Position numbers and translations under genes: made by a program | The notes under the pieces: generated by a model | Told to the model about the DNA's origin: nothing | Databases searched by the model: none | What the model saw: the letters and a program-made list of their open reading frames with translations, nothing else | NCBI GenBank assembly: GCA_020445785.1 | Contig: JAGRFZ010000010.1 | Span: forward strand, 1 to 63,920 | From: Rhodocyclaceae bacterium | GTDB lineage: Bacteria > Pseudomonadota > Gammaproteobacteria > Burkholderiales > Rhodocyclaceae | Direction: 5' to 3' | DNA: 63,920 nt | Part shown: positions 49,147 to 58,210 of the stretch, one piece after another | Position numbering within the stretch: the first letter of the stretch is position 1 | How the letters are laid out: each line of letters starts with the position of its first letter

Positions 49147-49568
49147 GGCCGACGCTCCATCAGCCGCTGGAGCCGCTCGGCAAAACCGGGCGCGGCTGCT
49201 TCACCGCCTTCGGTGGCCGGTTCTCGAGGGAAGTCCGCGGCGTCGAAGGTATGGAGGCCCTCGACTTGGCCCTGGGCCACGCCCAGCACCAGCAGCTTGT
49301 CGCCGACTTCGACCAGCACCACCCGTTCGCGCGGCCCGACTGCTGCCGCGCCCACGACCTTGAGGCTCGATGCTGCGGGACCGCGGGGCAGCGACAGGCG
49401 CTTGATCAGCAGCAGTGCGCCGAACAGCAGCGCCAGCACCAGGCCGAGACCGAGAATCATCTGGCCGACCGTCGCGGCCAGCGTCAGGCCGTCCTCGGCT
49501 GCGGCCGTGGCGGGCACGAGTAGCAGAATCGAGGCGAGGGCGGGTCGCAAGCGTGCATCCGAATCCAT
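49143..49568 (-). CDS. fliO: Flagellar assembly protein FliO
   Basis: The product is 141 aa. A signal-like N-terminus is followed by one TM helix (MILGLGLVLALLFGALLLI) and a small cytoplasmic domain with VGPRERVVLVEVGDKLLVLG, the FliO hallmark. It assists FliP ring assembly. In most relatives it follows fliN directly; here 2.4 kb with three other genes intervene, so it needs its own promoter in 49569-49696. Confidence 0.93.
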   Translation of the reverse strand: MDSDARLRPALASILLLVPATAAAEDGLTLAATVGQMILGLGLVLALLFGALLLIKRLSLPRGPAASSLKVVGAAAVGPRERVVLVEVGDKLLVLGVAQGQVEGLHTFDAADFPREPATEGGEAAAPGFAERLQRLMERRP

Positions 49569-49608
49569 TGACGAGTGCCGTCAAGTTACCCTGTGGCGCC
49601 GACATCCC

Positions 49609-49628
49609 TTGCCGCAATTAGGCGGCAA
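49609..49628. repeat. Inverted repeat upstream of fliO
   Basis: TTGCCGC and GCGGCAA, perfect 7-bp arms with a 6-nt spacer, lie 41 nt upstream of the fliO start. It may be an operator for the separated fliOPQR unit. A 16-nt stretch here (49614-49629) differs by one base from the complement of 60970-60985, upstream of fliF. Confidence 0.45.
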
Positions 49629-49696
49629 AGAGGCGTCCATTTCAGGCTTTCGCGGCGCCGTCGATGCCGCAGCCGATCCGCTGTGACGCCGAGTGG

Positions 49697-50569
49697 TCAG
49701 GCGATCCGCCGTTCCGCGGCAGGCGCGTTTCCGCCGTTGTCGGCCTGGATTCTGAGCCGGTCGAGGAGGGCGCAGGTGATGTCCCGCTGCAGATCTTCCG
49801 CACGGACCAGCGGGCAGAACAGCGTGACTCGGAATGCGAGCTTGGCATTGTCGTTGGTGTGCAGGCTGACCACCGGTTCGGGGCCGGGCAGATCCACACC
49901 GAGCTTGCGATCGATGCTTGCGCTGAGCCGTCGCGCCTCTTGTTCGAAGCCGGCGAATCGCGCCTGGCAGTACCGTTCCAGCCAAGTCAGTGCCAGCGCG
50001 GCCTCGAGCCCGGGATCGACGACGATGTCGAACGAATGCAGGACGTAGTGCCGCAGCACCCGTTCGTTGCGGACAGGCTTCGACAGGAAAATGCTGTTCG
50101 GCAATACGATGCGGTGGCCGGTGTAGTTCAGGCCCGCATTGGTGACGTTCAGTTCGAGCAGGCTGGTGCTCAGCAGGTTGAAATCCGTCACTTCGCCGCG
50201 GATGCCGTCGACCCGGATCCAGTCACCGACCGAAAAGCTGTTGGCTCCGGTGCGCAGTGCAAAGCCACTGACGCACATCAGCAACTCCTTCGTCGCCACC
50301 ACCACCGCGACGGTCACCGCGGTCAGCGAGAGCAACAGATTCTGGAGTTGTCCGAGCCAGATCATCAGCACGCCGACCCCCAGAACGATGTTGAATGCGG
50401 TTCGAACGTAGAAGATCTGGCGCCGCTTCTGGGGGGTCAGTACGGTCTCGCCCGGGGTCAGCCGATGCACCGCGATACGCCGGGCGACCGTAACGGCGAC
50501 GATCACCGCCAGCGTCAGGCCGAAGCGCATCAGCAGTTGCGGATCGATCGCAAAGTCTGCGAGATTCAT
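49697..50569 (-). CDS. MscS-family mechanosensitive channel-like protein
   Basis: The product is about 290 aa. Three or four TM segments (LMRFGLTLAVIVAVTVARRI, YVRTAFNIVLGVGVLMIWL, LLLSLTAVTVAVVVATKELL) precede the cytoplasmic MscS beta domain (FSVGDWIRVDGIRGEVTDFN and LPNSIFLSKPVRN). The pore helix region is ATKELLMCVSGFAL. It should release solutes on osmotic downshock or act as a related small channel. ATG 50569 was preferred; GAGGG is 10 nt upstream. It interrupts the flagellar cluster between fliN and fliO and has no known flagellar role. Confidence 0.85.
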   Translation of the reverse strand: MNLADFAIDPQLLMRFGLTLAVIVAVTVARRIAVHRLTPGETVLTPQKRRQIFYVRTAFNIVLGVGVLMIWLGQLQNLLLSLTAVTVAVVVATKELLMCVSGFALRTGANSFSVGDWIRVDGIRGEVTDFNLLSTSLLELNVTNAGLNYTGHRIVLPNSIFLSKPVRNERVLRHYVLHSFDIVVDPGLEAALALTWLERYCQARFAGFEQEARRLSASIDRKLGVDLPGPEPVVSLHTNDNAKLAFRVTLFCPLVRAEDLQRDITCALLDRLRIQADNGGNAPAAERRIA

Positions 50570-50696
50570 GACAGGCAAGCCCTCGATGCTCGACCGGGAG
50601 GATAGCGCCATACGCGCCGCAGGGCGATCCCTGACGGTCACCGTATGGCCGGCAGGATTCCACTAAAGCTCTTCTCTTCCGTGCCGTCAAAGTGGC

Positions 50697-51041
50697 ATGA
50701 GGAAACGCAAGAAGCTGCTGCCGCTGGGGATCAAGAACCAGGTCAGAACGGAGTTGCCGGCGTTGGTCGCGCTGGAAGCCGTCGGTCAGCCCTGGTTCTG
50801 CGAAGACCACCTCACCGACATGATGTCCCTGGCAATGGTTTGCATGGTGATCGCCGAAAAGGAATCGGAAATTCATCGGGACGCATCGAAGCTCTTCCTG
50901 GAACTGGGCAAGCCGACCCTGGATGCTGCCGCCCTGCGGCCTCTGGTGGGCCGCACGAGCCTCTGGCTCCAACGCCAGCCCAACGGCAAGGTGGAACGGG
51001 CCATCGACGAGTTGCTCGGCACCCACTGCAAGCCCGCCTAG
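50697..51041 (+). CDS. Small hypothetical protein inside flagellar cluster
   Basis: The product is 114 aa. It starts with a basic patch (MRKRKKLLPLGIKNQVR), then a helical hydrophobic region (LTDMMSLAMVCMVIAEKE), and ends LQRQPNGKVERAIDELLGTH. There is no signal peptide or recognised domain. It is the only + strand gene between fliO and fliN, flanked by the mscS-like and SDR genes on the other strand. I do not recognise its family. Confidence 0.6.
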   Translation: MRKRKKLLPLGIKNQVRTELPALVALEAVGQPWFCEDHLTDMMSLAMVCMVIAEKESEIHRDASKLFLELGKPTLDAAALRPLVGRTSLWLQRQPNGKVERAIDELLGTHCKPA

Positions 51042-51128
51042 AAGCGTGTCGCTGTCTTTCCTGCACGGCTCGCGACGTTCGCCCATGTACGGCTGCCGGT
51101 AATACCGTGCGCTCACGTTCGCTGTGAC

Positions 51129-51857
51129 CTACAGTTCCCGCATGTCGGCGGTCACCGCATCACCGAAGCTCGGCGACAGCAGGTGCTCCACCAGCCGGCG
51201 ACCACACTCGGTCGGCGATTGCAGGTGACCGTCGCGGTGCAGTGCCTGAAAGCGGTCGATCGCGGGAAAGTCCTCGGCAGTGGACGAGCGGATGCTTGCC
51301 TGCATATCGGTGTCGATGACGCCCGGCGCTACGCTGGCCAACCGTAGGCGGGGAATGCGGTCGAGCTGTATTGCGCGTGCATGGTGGTCGAGCGCGGCCT
51401 TGCTGGCACAGTAAACGCTCCATCCGGCGTAGGCGGACCTCGCCGCGCCGCTCGAGACATGGAGTAGGCGGCGGTCGGTCGACCGCTCGGTGGCGGCGAC
51501 GAAGGCGTCGCTGAGGATCAGTGCCGCGCTGACATTGACGTTGATCGCGCGGTCGATGGCGCGCGCACGCTGGCGTCCGACGGGCGCCATCGGCGCCAGC
51601 GCACCGGCGTTATTCACCAGAATCCGGGATTCTTCGCCGCCCAGGAACGCGGTCCAGTCCTCGCTTTCCGTCAGCGCCGCCAGACGTCGGGTGTCGGCGA
51701 GATCGATCGGGATCTGCCGCAGCCGATCTCCATATCGCGCAGCAAGCGCGTCGTTGCCGCGTCGAGATAGTGCCAGCACCGCGATGTCGGCCTGCAGCAG
51801 TGCTTCGCACACACCAGCGCCAAGTCCGCGGGAATGCCCTGTGAGGATTGCGCGCAT
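51129..51857 (-). CDS. SDR-family oxidoreductase (sepiapterin-reductase-like)
   Basis: The product is 242 aa. The NAD(P)-binding TGHSRGLGAG (6-15), NNAGALAP (81-88), catalytic Ser in HVSSGAA and YCASK (Tyr, Lys) are all present, so it should be active. The motif LVNNAGALAPMAP and overall length fit sepiapterin-reductase or benzil-reductase-like SDRs; the substrate is unknown. Upstream, the 3' end of fliN is not involved. It interrupts the flagellar run next to fliN. Confidence 0.88.
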   Translation of the reverse strand: MRAILTGHSRGLGAGVCEALLQADIAVLALSRRGNDALAARYGDRLRQIPIDLADTRRLAALTESEDWTAFLGGEESRILVNNAGALAPMAPVGRQRARAIDRAINVNVSAALILSDAFVAATERSTDRRLLHVSSGAARSAYAGWSVYCASKAALDHHARAIQLDRIPRLRLASVAPGVIDTDMQASIRSSTAEDFPAIDRFQALHRDGHLQSPTECGRRLVEHLLSPSFGDAVTADMREL

Positions 51858-51966
51858 CGGAAATGCTCCGTTTCGGGTTTGGGTGCGCGCAGTTTGAACC
51901 GGGTGGCGGCGGCTGGCCAGATGGTGCGGGCGACTGGCGGCTCGCCCCCTGGGGTAGGGGCGTTCC

Positions 51967-52461
51967 TCAGTGGCGCAGCTTACGCATGCGTTCGGCCGGC
52001 GTGATGATGTCGGTAAGCCGGATGCCGAACTTGTCGTTCACGACGACGACTTCGCCCTGCGCGATCAGGGTGCCATTGACGAGTACGTCCATCGGTTCTC
52101 CGGCGAGGCCATCCAGCTCGACCACCGATCCGTGGGCGAGCTGCAGCAGATTGCGAATCGATAATTTGGTGCGCCCCAGTTCCACCGTCAATTGCACCGG
52201 GATGTCCATGATCATGTCGAAATCGTTCAGCGCACCGGCACCCTTGGCTGCGTCACCGAAATCCGGAAAGAGCTGGCTCGCCGGTTTTGCCTGGAACGGC
52301 GACTCTTCGTCGGCGTCGCCGCCGTCTTCTCCGCCGGCAGCCTCGCGCAGAGCGGCTTCGACATCGGCATCGTTCATTTCGCCGTCGCTCTCGTCGGCGG
52401 CGGCCTGCTCCTGCATCGCGGCGGCCCAATCGTCGTCGGTGATCTGTTCTTCTTCAGCCAT
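51967..52461 (-). CDS. fliN: Flagellar motor switch protein FliN
   Basis: The product is about 164 aa. The N-terminal 70 residues are acidic and disordered-looking (ITDDDWAAAMQEQAAADESD). The C-terminal SpoA domain has MIMDIPVQLTVELGRTKLSI, LLQLAHGSVVELDGLAGEPM and GEVVVVNDKFGIRLTDI. It forms the C-ring with FliM and FliG. Start ATG 52461 has AGGAG 6 nt upstream; ATG 52464 is adjacent. It overlaps the end of fliM by 8 nt. Confidence 0.95.
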   Translation of the reverse strand: MAEEEQITDDDWAAAMQEQAAADESDGEMNDADVEAALREAAGGEDGGDADEESPFQAKPASQLFPDFGDAAKGAGALNDFDMIMDIPVQLTVELGRTKLSIRNLLQLAHGSVVELDGLAGEPMDVLVNGTLIAQGEVVVVNDKFGIRLTDIITPAERMRKLRH

Positions 52462-53461
52462 CATCTTCTCCTCGCGGCGCGGTTTCGGAATCCGCCTGCA
52501 TCAGGAAGTTTTCGACCTTGAGCGCGTAGCGTCCGTTGAGGACGCCGTAGCGCCCCTGCAGAACGCCGATGTCATCTACTTCGGCCTGGATCAAATCGGG
52601 GACGTTGAGTGGGATGATGTCGCCCGGTTTCATGTTCACGATGTCGCCCAGCGTGACCGTCGCCGATCCGAGCTTGGCGACCAAGCTGATCTCGGCCGAC
52701 TGCAGCTGGCGCCCCATCATCTGCACCCAGCGGTTGTCCTGGGTGATGTGGTCACTCTGCATGGTCGAATAGAGCGTTTCGCGGATCGGCTCGACCATGG
52801 AGTAGGGCAGGCAGACGTGCATCTCGGCCTGCGAGCCGCCGAACTCGAGCGAAAACGCATTCGACACCACGATCTCGCTCGGCGTGGCGATGTTCGCGAA
52901 CTGGGAGTTCATCTCCGAGCGCACGTATTCGAATGTCAATTGGTAGACCGGCGCCCATGCCCGCTGGTACTCCGCGAAGACGACGCCGAGCAAGCCCTGG
53001 ATGATGCGTTGTTCGGTGGGCGTGAAATCGCGGCCCTCCACCCGGGTGTGGAAGCGGCCATCGCCACCGAACATATTGTCGACCACCAGGAACACCAGAT
53101 TCGGATCGAACACGATCAGACCGGTGCCTCGCAACGGTTTGGCGGTGACCAGATTCAGGTTGGTCGGCACCACCAGGTTGCGTACGAACTCACTGTACTT
53201 CTGAACCTTGATCGGCCCGACGGAGACCTCGGCATTGCGATGCATGTAATTGAACAGACCGATCCGCAGGTAGCGCGCGAATCGTTCGTTGATGAGCTCC
53301 ATCGTGGGCATTCGCCCGCGCACGATGCGCTCCTGTGTCGCCAGGTTGTACGGCCGGACGCCGTCGCCACTTTGTTCTTCCTGCTCGGACTCCTCGGACT
53401 CCCCGGTGACGCCGCGCAGCAGCGCGTCGACTTCGTCCTGGGAAAGAAAGTCCGATGACAT
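52454..53461 (-). CDS. fliM: Flagellar motor switch protein FliM
   Basis: The product is 335 aa. The N-terminal CheY-P-binding segment LSQDEVDALL is present, followed by the middle domain (MELINERFARYLRIGLFNYM, LVVDNMFGGDGRF) and the C-terminal SpoA domain (LGDIVNMKPGDIIPLNVP). It links chemotaxis to rotation direction. 15 nt after fliL. Confidence 0.97.
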   Translation of the reverse strand: MSSDFLSQDEVDALLRGVTGESEESEQEEQSGDGVRPYNLATQERIVRGRMPTMELINERFARYLRIGLFNYMHRNAEVSVGPIKVQKYSEFVRNLVVPTNLNLVTAKPLRGTGLIVFDPNLVFLVVDNMFGGDGRFHTRVEGRDFTPTEQRIIQGLLGVVFAEYQRAWAPVYQLTFEYVRSEMNSQFANIATPSEIVVSNAFSLEFGGSQAEMHVCLPYSMVEPIRETLYSTMQSDHITQDNRWVQMMGRQLQSAEISLVAKLGSATVTLGDIVNMKPGDIIPLNVPDLIQAEVDDIGVLQGRYGVLNGRYALKVENFLMQADSETAPRGEDDG

Positions 53462-53476
53462 GGGCTACTCCGGCCC

Positions 53477-54040
53477 CTATTGCACGATGAACGAGTCGAA
53501 CAACACGGCCAGGACCGGGCCCCAGGGCTCCGCGTTGGTCGTGCGTCGAGACTGTTTCGGGGGTTCGAAACCGAGCACATAGTTGGTTTCGATCATGATT
53601 TCCTCGGCCAGGACCTCCCGCCCCTCGATGTCGGCGATCTCGGAGGGCAGCTTGCTCGACAGCAGCAGGTTGATGCGGTGCCGGATCTCGGGCATGAATA
53701 CCTTGAGGTCTTCGGCGATCGCCGGCTCGGTGACCTTGAGCTGGATCACAGCCTGGAGGTAGTGGTCGCCTTCACCCGGCTGGAGATTGACGGTGAATGC
53801 ATCCAGCGGAATGAAGGTCGGCGGCTTGCTGCGGTCAACGGTGATCTTGGGCGGTTCCTCGGCATGCGCCTCCTCGTGCTTGTCGTCACTCTTCTTGCTT
53901 AGCAACAGAAATGCGGTGGCGCCCACGGCGACCAGCAGCAGGAGAACCAGTACGATGAGGACGACGATGAGTTTCTTGCCGCGCTTCGGTGCGGGGGCGT
54001 CGCCTTCCTCGGCTTCAGGTTTGGCGGGCGCTTTGGCCAT
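53477..54040 (-). CDS. fliL: Flagellar basal body-associated protein FliL
   Basis: The product is 187 aa. A basic N-terminus precedes one TM helix (LIVVLIVLVLLLLVAVGATA) and a periplasmic domain with FTVNLQPGEGDHYLQAVIQL and LSSKLPSEIADIEGREVL, typical of FliL. It surrounds stator units and supports torque. It starts 94 nt after fliK. Confidence 0.94.
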   Translation of the reverse strand: MAKAPAKPEAEEGDAPAPKRGKKLIVVLIVLVLLLLVAVGATAFLLLSKKSDDKHEEAHAEEPPKITVDRSKPPTFIPLDAFTVNLQPGEGDHYLQAVIQLKVTEPAIAEDLKVFMPEIRHRINLLLSSKLPSEIADIEGREVLAEEIMIETNYVLGFEPPKQSRRTTNAEPWGPVLAVLFDSFIVQ

Positions 54041-54134
54041 TGCTTGCTCCTTTCATTGCTGCCTCGATTTTCCCCCTTTGCCGCAGGCGTCAAGCCCGAA
54101 ATAGACGGTGCCAACACCCCCTATTCCGGCCGCC

Positions 54135-55475
54135 TCAGGCAAAGGTGTCGATCAGGCCGACAGCGGTTCGTGTCCACGGGCGCACGCTTCCGGCGAGGCC
54201 CTCGGAAGAATCGGAGAGATGCTCTCCGGTGTCATAGTGGGCCGCCTGCCGACCGTCTCCGGCCTGCTGCTCCGAACGGGTACCGACGCTACTCTGACCG
54301 AGTTGTATGCCTGCTTCGGCAAGCATCTCGCGAAGCCGCGGCAAGGCCTGTTCGAGGGCATCGCGTGCGCTCTGACTGTTCGCCACGAACTGGGCCGTGG
54401 CCTGTTCGGCGGAAACCGTCAGTGATACTTCGACGCGCCCGAGCTGCGGCGGCGTCAGGATCAGTTCGGCCTTGCTTTCGCCGCGCCCGGCGAACAGCAC
54501 GACGCGTTGGCCGACCTCGTCGGCAAAGCCGGGATGGCCAGCAGGCGTCGAAACGAAGGCGGTCGGTGGCGGCGTATTGGGACTCGCAACCGTTCGAACT
54601 GCGGCCTGGATCGGGCTGTGCGGAGTGCCAAGCTGTTGTTGCAGTTCGACGCTGCGCTCGCCGCCCCGGCCGGCCAGGTCTCCGAGCTGCGGCATGGGCG
54701 TGTCCGCCGAGCGGATCGCCGCGGCCTCGGGCGCGGGCCGAAGCGACGCCCGAATTGCCCCGACCTCCGGCCGAGCCGCAGATTCGCTGGCGTTGTCGTC
54801 CGCCGCAGTCGGCGGCGTTGCTGGCGACTGCGGCGCGCGGTTCGTCGTGGCATGGATGTTCGGCGACGGTTGCGCGCGGTCGTTCCCGCGCTGCGGATTG
54901 GCGCTGTCCGATTCGGCCTCCGCTCCGGTACCGGTCCCGGCGTCACCGTCGGGCGACGACATGGTGACAGCGGCCTGCTTTTGCGCCAGGGCGTCGGTGC
55001 CATCGGCCGGCGGTCCCGACATGCCGACCCCGGCAATCGGTGCCGGCCCGGTCTTGCCGGCGACGGCATTCGCTGCCGGCAAGGCGATCGGCAGCGGTGC
55101 CGCGACGATCTGTGCGTCGGTGGATGAATCGGGCTGCTCCGCCTCGATCCGGGCTTCCTCGGCCGGCAATCCGTCTTCGGCTTCCGGTCCTTTCGCGGAA
55201 TCGCTGCGCGGGGTGGCCCCGCCGTCATTGGTGCGGTCGCTTCGGGCCGATGCCTGCTCGGAGCCCATCGCCCGACTGTCGCCTGCCTGCGCGTGTTCCT
55301 TGGCTGCGCGACGCTCGCCGACACGGCGCTCGTCCATCTGGGTCTGCAAGGTGCGGGAAAAGCTGTCGGGGCCGGGAGACGACTCGGCCTGGGGGGGCGC
55401 CGGCGGGCCTTTCGGACGGGATTCCGTCAGCCGCTTGGCAGCGCTCGAATCAGTAGCAAGGAAGATCTCGGGCAT
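54135..55475 (-). CDS. fliK: Flagellar hook-length control protein FliK
   Basis: The product is 446 aa. The first 320 residues are low-complexity, rich in Ala, Pro, Asp and Ser, as usual for the ruler part. The C-terminal substrate-switch domain has ELILTPPQLGRVEVSLTVSA and ATAQFVANSQSARDALEQAL with PRLREMLAEAG, the family signature. It sets hook length and tells FlhB to change export specificity. ATG 55475 has AAAGGA 8 nt upstream; the frame extends much further back as a shadow of fliJ. Confidence 0.93.
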   Translation of the reverse strand: MPEIFLATDSSAAKRLTESRPKGPPAPPQAESSPGPDSFSRTLQTQMDERRVGERRAAKEHAQAGDSRAMGSEQASARSDRTNDGGATPRSDSAKGPEAEDGLPAEEARIEAEQPDSSTDAQIVAAPLPIALPAANAVAGKTGPAPIAGVGMSGPPADGTDALAQKQAAVTMSSPDGDAGTGTGAEAESDSANPQRGNDRAQPSPNIHATTNRAPQSPATPPTAADDNASESAARPEVGAIRASLRPAPEAAAIRSADTPMPQLGDLAGRGGERSVELQQQLGTPHSPIQAAVRTVASPNTPPPTAFVSTPAGHPGFADEVGQRVVLFAGRGESKAELILTPPQLGRVEVSLTVSAEQATAQFVANSQSARDALEQALPRLREMLAEAGIQLGQSSVGTRSEQQAGDGRQAAHYDTGEHLSDSSEGLAGSVRPWTRTAVGLIDTFA

Positions 55476-55534
55476 CGCCTGGGTCCTTTTGTTGGCAAGC
55501 TCGAGAACCCCTCTGCAAAGCCTGTGCCAGCCGC

Positions 55535-55981
55535 CTAGCCCTCGCTCCGGTTGCGCCCCAGCTTGGCCGCATGCTCGTCGGTCAGGTGCTGATCGTGCCG
55601 GGCTTCCTTGCGGGCCTGTTGCTTCTCGTGGCGCTGCGAAAGTGCATCGAATGCCTTCATCCGATTGCGCTCCGCGATCCAGGCCTGTTGGCCGGCGACC
55701 GTGCGGTCGCGTGCCTCGGCGACGATCCGCTCCTGCTGTTCGATGGCTTCGTCCAGGCGACCGATGAATGCGCTGAAATTGCGCCACGCATCGGGTCCGA
55801 TGCCTTCGCGGGCGACGCTCATGAAGCGCGCTTGGTACTCGTCCCGATACTGGCGCAGCAGGGCGAGCTTGCGGTCGTCCTCCTGTTCGGCGCCGATCAG
55901 TTCGCCCAGTCGGCGGGCCGCATCGTCGGTACGCTCGTGGGCCAGATCCAGCAGCTTCTGCAGTGGAAAGTTCTCGCTCAT
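55535..55981 (-). CDS. fliJ: Flagellar export chaperone FliJ
   Basis: The product is 148 aa and an antiparallel helical hairpin by composition (PLQKLLDLAHERTDDAARRL, then LDEAIEQQERIVAEARDRTV). It acts as the stalk of the FliI ATPase ring and as a general chaperone. It is located right after fliI, the standard order. Confidence 0.9.
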   Translation of the reverse strand: MSENFPLQKLLDLAHERTDDAARRLGELIGAEQEDDRKLALLRQYRDEYQARFMSVAREGIGPDAWRNFSAFIGRLDEAIEQQERIVAEARDRTVAGQQAWIAERNRMKAFDALSQRHEKQQARKEARHDQHLTDEHAAKLGRNRSEG

Positions 55982-56045
55982 CCACGAACTGCCTTATCGG
56001 AAGGGCGCCACGATTCTTTAGGGCGCGCCGGCATCATTGTCATGC

Positions 56046-57446
56046 TCATTGGGCGAACAGCGCGTCGAGCTTGAGCACCGAGTCGTCGTAGGTCTCTCGT
56101 TCGTCGATGCGTTGCTGGAGGAAGGCCTCTATCTTCGGGTACAGCGCGACCGCCGTATCCAGCACCGGGTCGGCGCCGGCCTGGTAGGCGCCGACTGCGA
56201 TCAGGTCGCGGGAGCGCTGGTAGCGTGAGAAGAATTGCTTGAACTGGCGTACCACATCGAAATGCTGGGCCTTGACCAGGTTGTGCATGGCGCGCGAGAT
56301 CGACTGCTCGATGTCCAGCGCCGGATAGTGGCCCTGATCGGCGAGGGCGCGCGACAGCACGAAGTGGCCGTCGAGGATCGCCCGTGCCGAATCGGCGATC
56401 GGATCCTGCTGGTCGTCACCTTCGGTGAGCACGGTATAGAAAGCGGTGATCGATCCGCCACCGTCCGGCCCGTTGCCTGCCCGCTCGACCAGCGCGGGCA
56501 GGCGTGCGAACACGCTGGGCGGGTAGCCGCGCGTCACCGGCGGCTCGCCGATGGCCAGCGCGATTTCGCGCTGGGCCATCGCGTAGCGGGTCAGGGAATC
56601 CATGATCAGCAGGACCTGGTGGCCCTGGTCGCGGAAGTACTCGGCAATGGTCGTGGCATAGGCGGCACCTTGCAGGCGCATCAGCGGACTGGTGTCGGCA
56701 GGTGCGGCGACCACCACGGACCGCGCGAGGCCGTCGTCACCGAGGTTTTCCTCGATGAACTCCTTGACTTCGCGACCCCGCTCTCCGATCAGGCCGACCA
56801 CCACGACGTCGGCCGCGGTGAATCGGGCCATCATCCCGATCAGAACCGACTTGCCTACGCCCGAGCCGGCGAACAAGCCGACGCGCTGGCCGCGACCGAC
56901 CGTCAGCAAGGCGTTGATGGCGCGGATGCCGACGTCCATCGACTGGCGGATCGGCGCGCGCTGCAAGGGGTTGGTCGGCCGCGACTGCAGCGAGCGGACG
57001 GCCTTGGTCTGGATCGCGCCCTTGCCGTCCAGCGGGCGCCCGGCGCCGTCGATGACCCGGCCCAGCAATTCACGGCCGACCGGCAGATGCTTGGCACGGT
57101 CGGAAGCTCGCCGCCGGGGTTCGATGCGTTCGCGCGCCTGCAACTGCGGCTGCACCGGTTCGACCGGCAGTACCAGCGCGCCCGGGGCCAGCCCGAAGAC
57201 GTCGTCGGTTGGCATCATGTAGAGCTTCTCGCCGTGGAATCCGACCACCTCGGCCTCGACCGCGCCGCTGCCCGGAACCATGATGCGGCAGCCCGAGCCC
57301 AGCGGCAGCTTGAGTCCGGCGGCCTCCATCACCAGACCGTTGATGCGGGTCAGGCGCCCGTAGAGCTGAAACGGCGGGCTGGCGCTCGCCAGTTTTCGCG
57401 AATCCCGCAGGAAGTCACGCCAGACCTCGGTGTGGTGCTGGGTCAC
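56046..57446 (-). CDS. fliI: Flagellum-specific ATPase FliI
   Basis: The product is 466 aa and related to the F1 beta subunit. Walker A is [15 protein letters not shown], Walker [13 protein letters not shown], with [13 protein letters not shown] and [20 protein letters not shown] between and after them. It energises export together with the proton motive force. Start codon GTG 57446 overlaps the fliH stop (GTGA). Confidence 0.98.
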   Translation of the reverse strand: MTQHHTEVWRDFLRDSRKLASASPPFQLYGRLTRINGLVMEAAGLKLPLGSGCRIMVPGSGAVEAEVVGFHGEKLYMMPTDDVFGLAPGALVLPVEPVQPQLQARERIEPRRRASDRAKHLPVGRELLGRVIDGAGRPLDGKGAIQTKAVRSLQSRPTNPLQRAPIRQSMDVGIRAINALLTVGRGQRVGLFAGSGVGKSVLIGMMARFTAADVVVVGLIGERGREVKEFIEENLGDDGLARSVVVAAPADTSPLMRLQGAAYATTIAEYFRDQGHQVLLIMDSLTRYAMAQREIALAIGEPPVTRGYPPSVFARLPALVERAGNGPDGGGSITAFYTVLTEGDDQQDPIADSARAILDGHFVLSRALADQGHYPALDIEQSISRAMHNLVKAQHFDVVRQFKQFFSRYQRSRDLIAVGAYQAGADPVLDTAVALYPKIEAFLQQRIDERETYDDSVLKLDALFAQ

Positions 57447-58177
57447 GATTCGATTCCGGGTGCGTCGTCGCGGCCGAGGTTGGCCAGAATCCGCTTCCAG
57501 CGGGTCTCAAGGGTGGCATCGAGTTCGCTTCCGCTGGCCTCCAGCCGGCAGCCGCCTCGACCGATGGCCTCGTCTTCGATGATGCGATGCCCCAGATGGG
57601 CGACCTGCTCCCCCAGATACTCGCGAATCAGCGCGGCGTCTTCCGGGTGGAGGTGCACCATGGCGTTGTTCTGGGGGAACTGCTGGAGGGCTTCGCGCAC
57701 GGTGTCGAGTACGCTCTCCGGGAACTCGCGCAGCTCGCGTCGAATCAGATGGCGGGCAATCTCGATCGAGACGTCGAGCAGTTCCTGCGCAATATCGGTA
57801 TCCAGCGCCTGCATCGCCTGATCCATGTTTTCGACCAGGCTGTGCAATTGCATCGCTTCGACCCGTCCGCGCGCGGTGCCTTCCTCGTAGCCCGCGTCGA
57901 ACCCCGACTTGCGCGCCGATTCGTAGATTTGTTCGATCTCTTCGGCAGTCGGCAGCTTGAATTCCGGGGGCCTGGTCTGGTCCGCGTCGGTGGAATCCGT
58001 ATCGAGGCCATCGGTCTCGATCGTGGGGCAGGCGTCCACGCCCGGTTCGTCGGCAACGGTGGCGTCCGCCGTCGGCGGCGCGGTCTCGACCGCCAAGCCA
58101 TCGACCGCGCTGCCGAAGTCGGGGGGTTGCCAGCGGCGGTAGGCGCCGGACGCCTGGTGGCGGGTAATCGCGCTCAC
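57443..58177 (-). CDS. fliH: Flagellar export regulator FliH
   Basis: The product is 244 aa. An N-terminal Trp-containing export-gate contact (YRRWQPPDF), an Asp/Thr-rich spacer, the helical [20 protein letters not shown] with [13 protein letters not shown], and a C-terminal V-ATPase-E-like domain ([20 protein letters not shown]) define FliH. It holds FliI at the export gate and C-ring. GTG start. It begins 33 nt after fliG. Confidence 0.94.
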   Translation of the reverse strand: MSAITRHQASGAYRRWQPPDFGSAVDGLAVETAPPTADATVADEPGVDACPTIETDGLDTDSTDADQTRPPEFKLPTAEEIEQIYESARKSGFDAGYEEGTARGRVEAMQLHSLVENMDQAMQALDTDIAQELLDVSIEIARHLIRRELREFPESVLDTVREALQQFPQNNAMVHLHPEDAALIREYLGEQVAHLGHRIIEDEAIGRGGCRLEASGSELDATLETRWKRILANLGRDDAPGIES

Positions 58178-58210
58178 GGCTCGGCTCCGCCGTGGCCGCC
58201 CGTTGCCGGA

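Noticed and set aside
54072-54107. TGGCAC on the - strand upstream of fliL as a sigma-54 promoter
   Set aside because: The -24 box is perfect, but at the right spacing the -12 position reads TTTC and lacks the essential GC.
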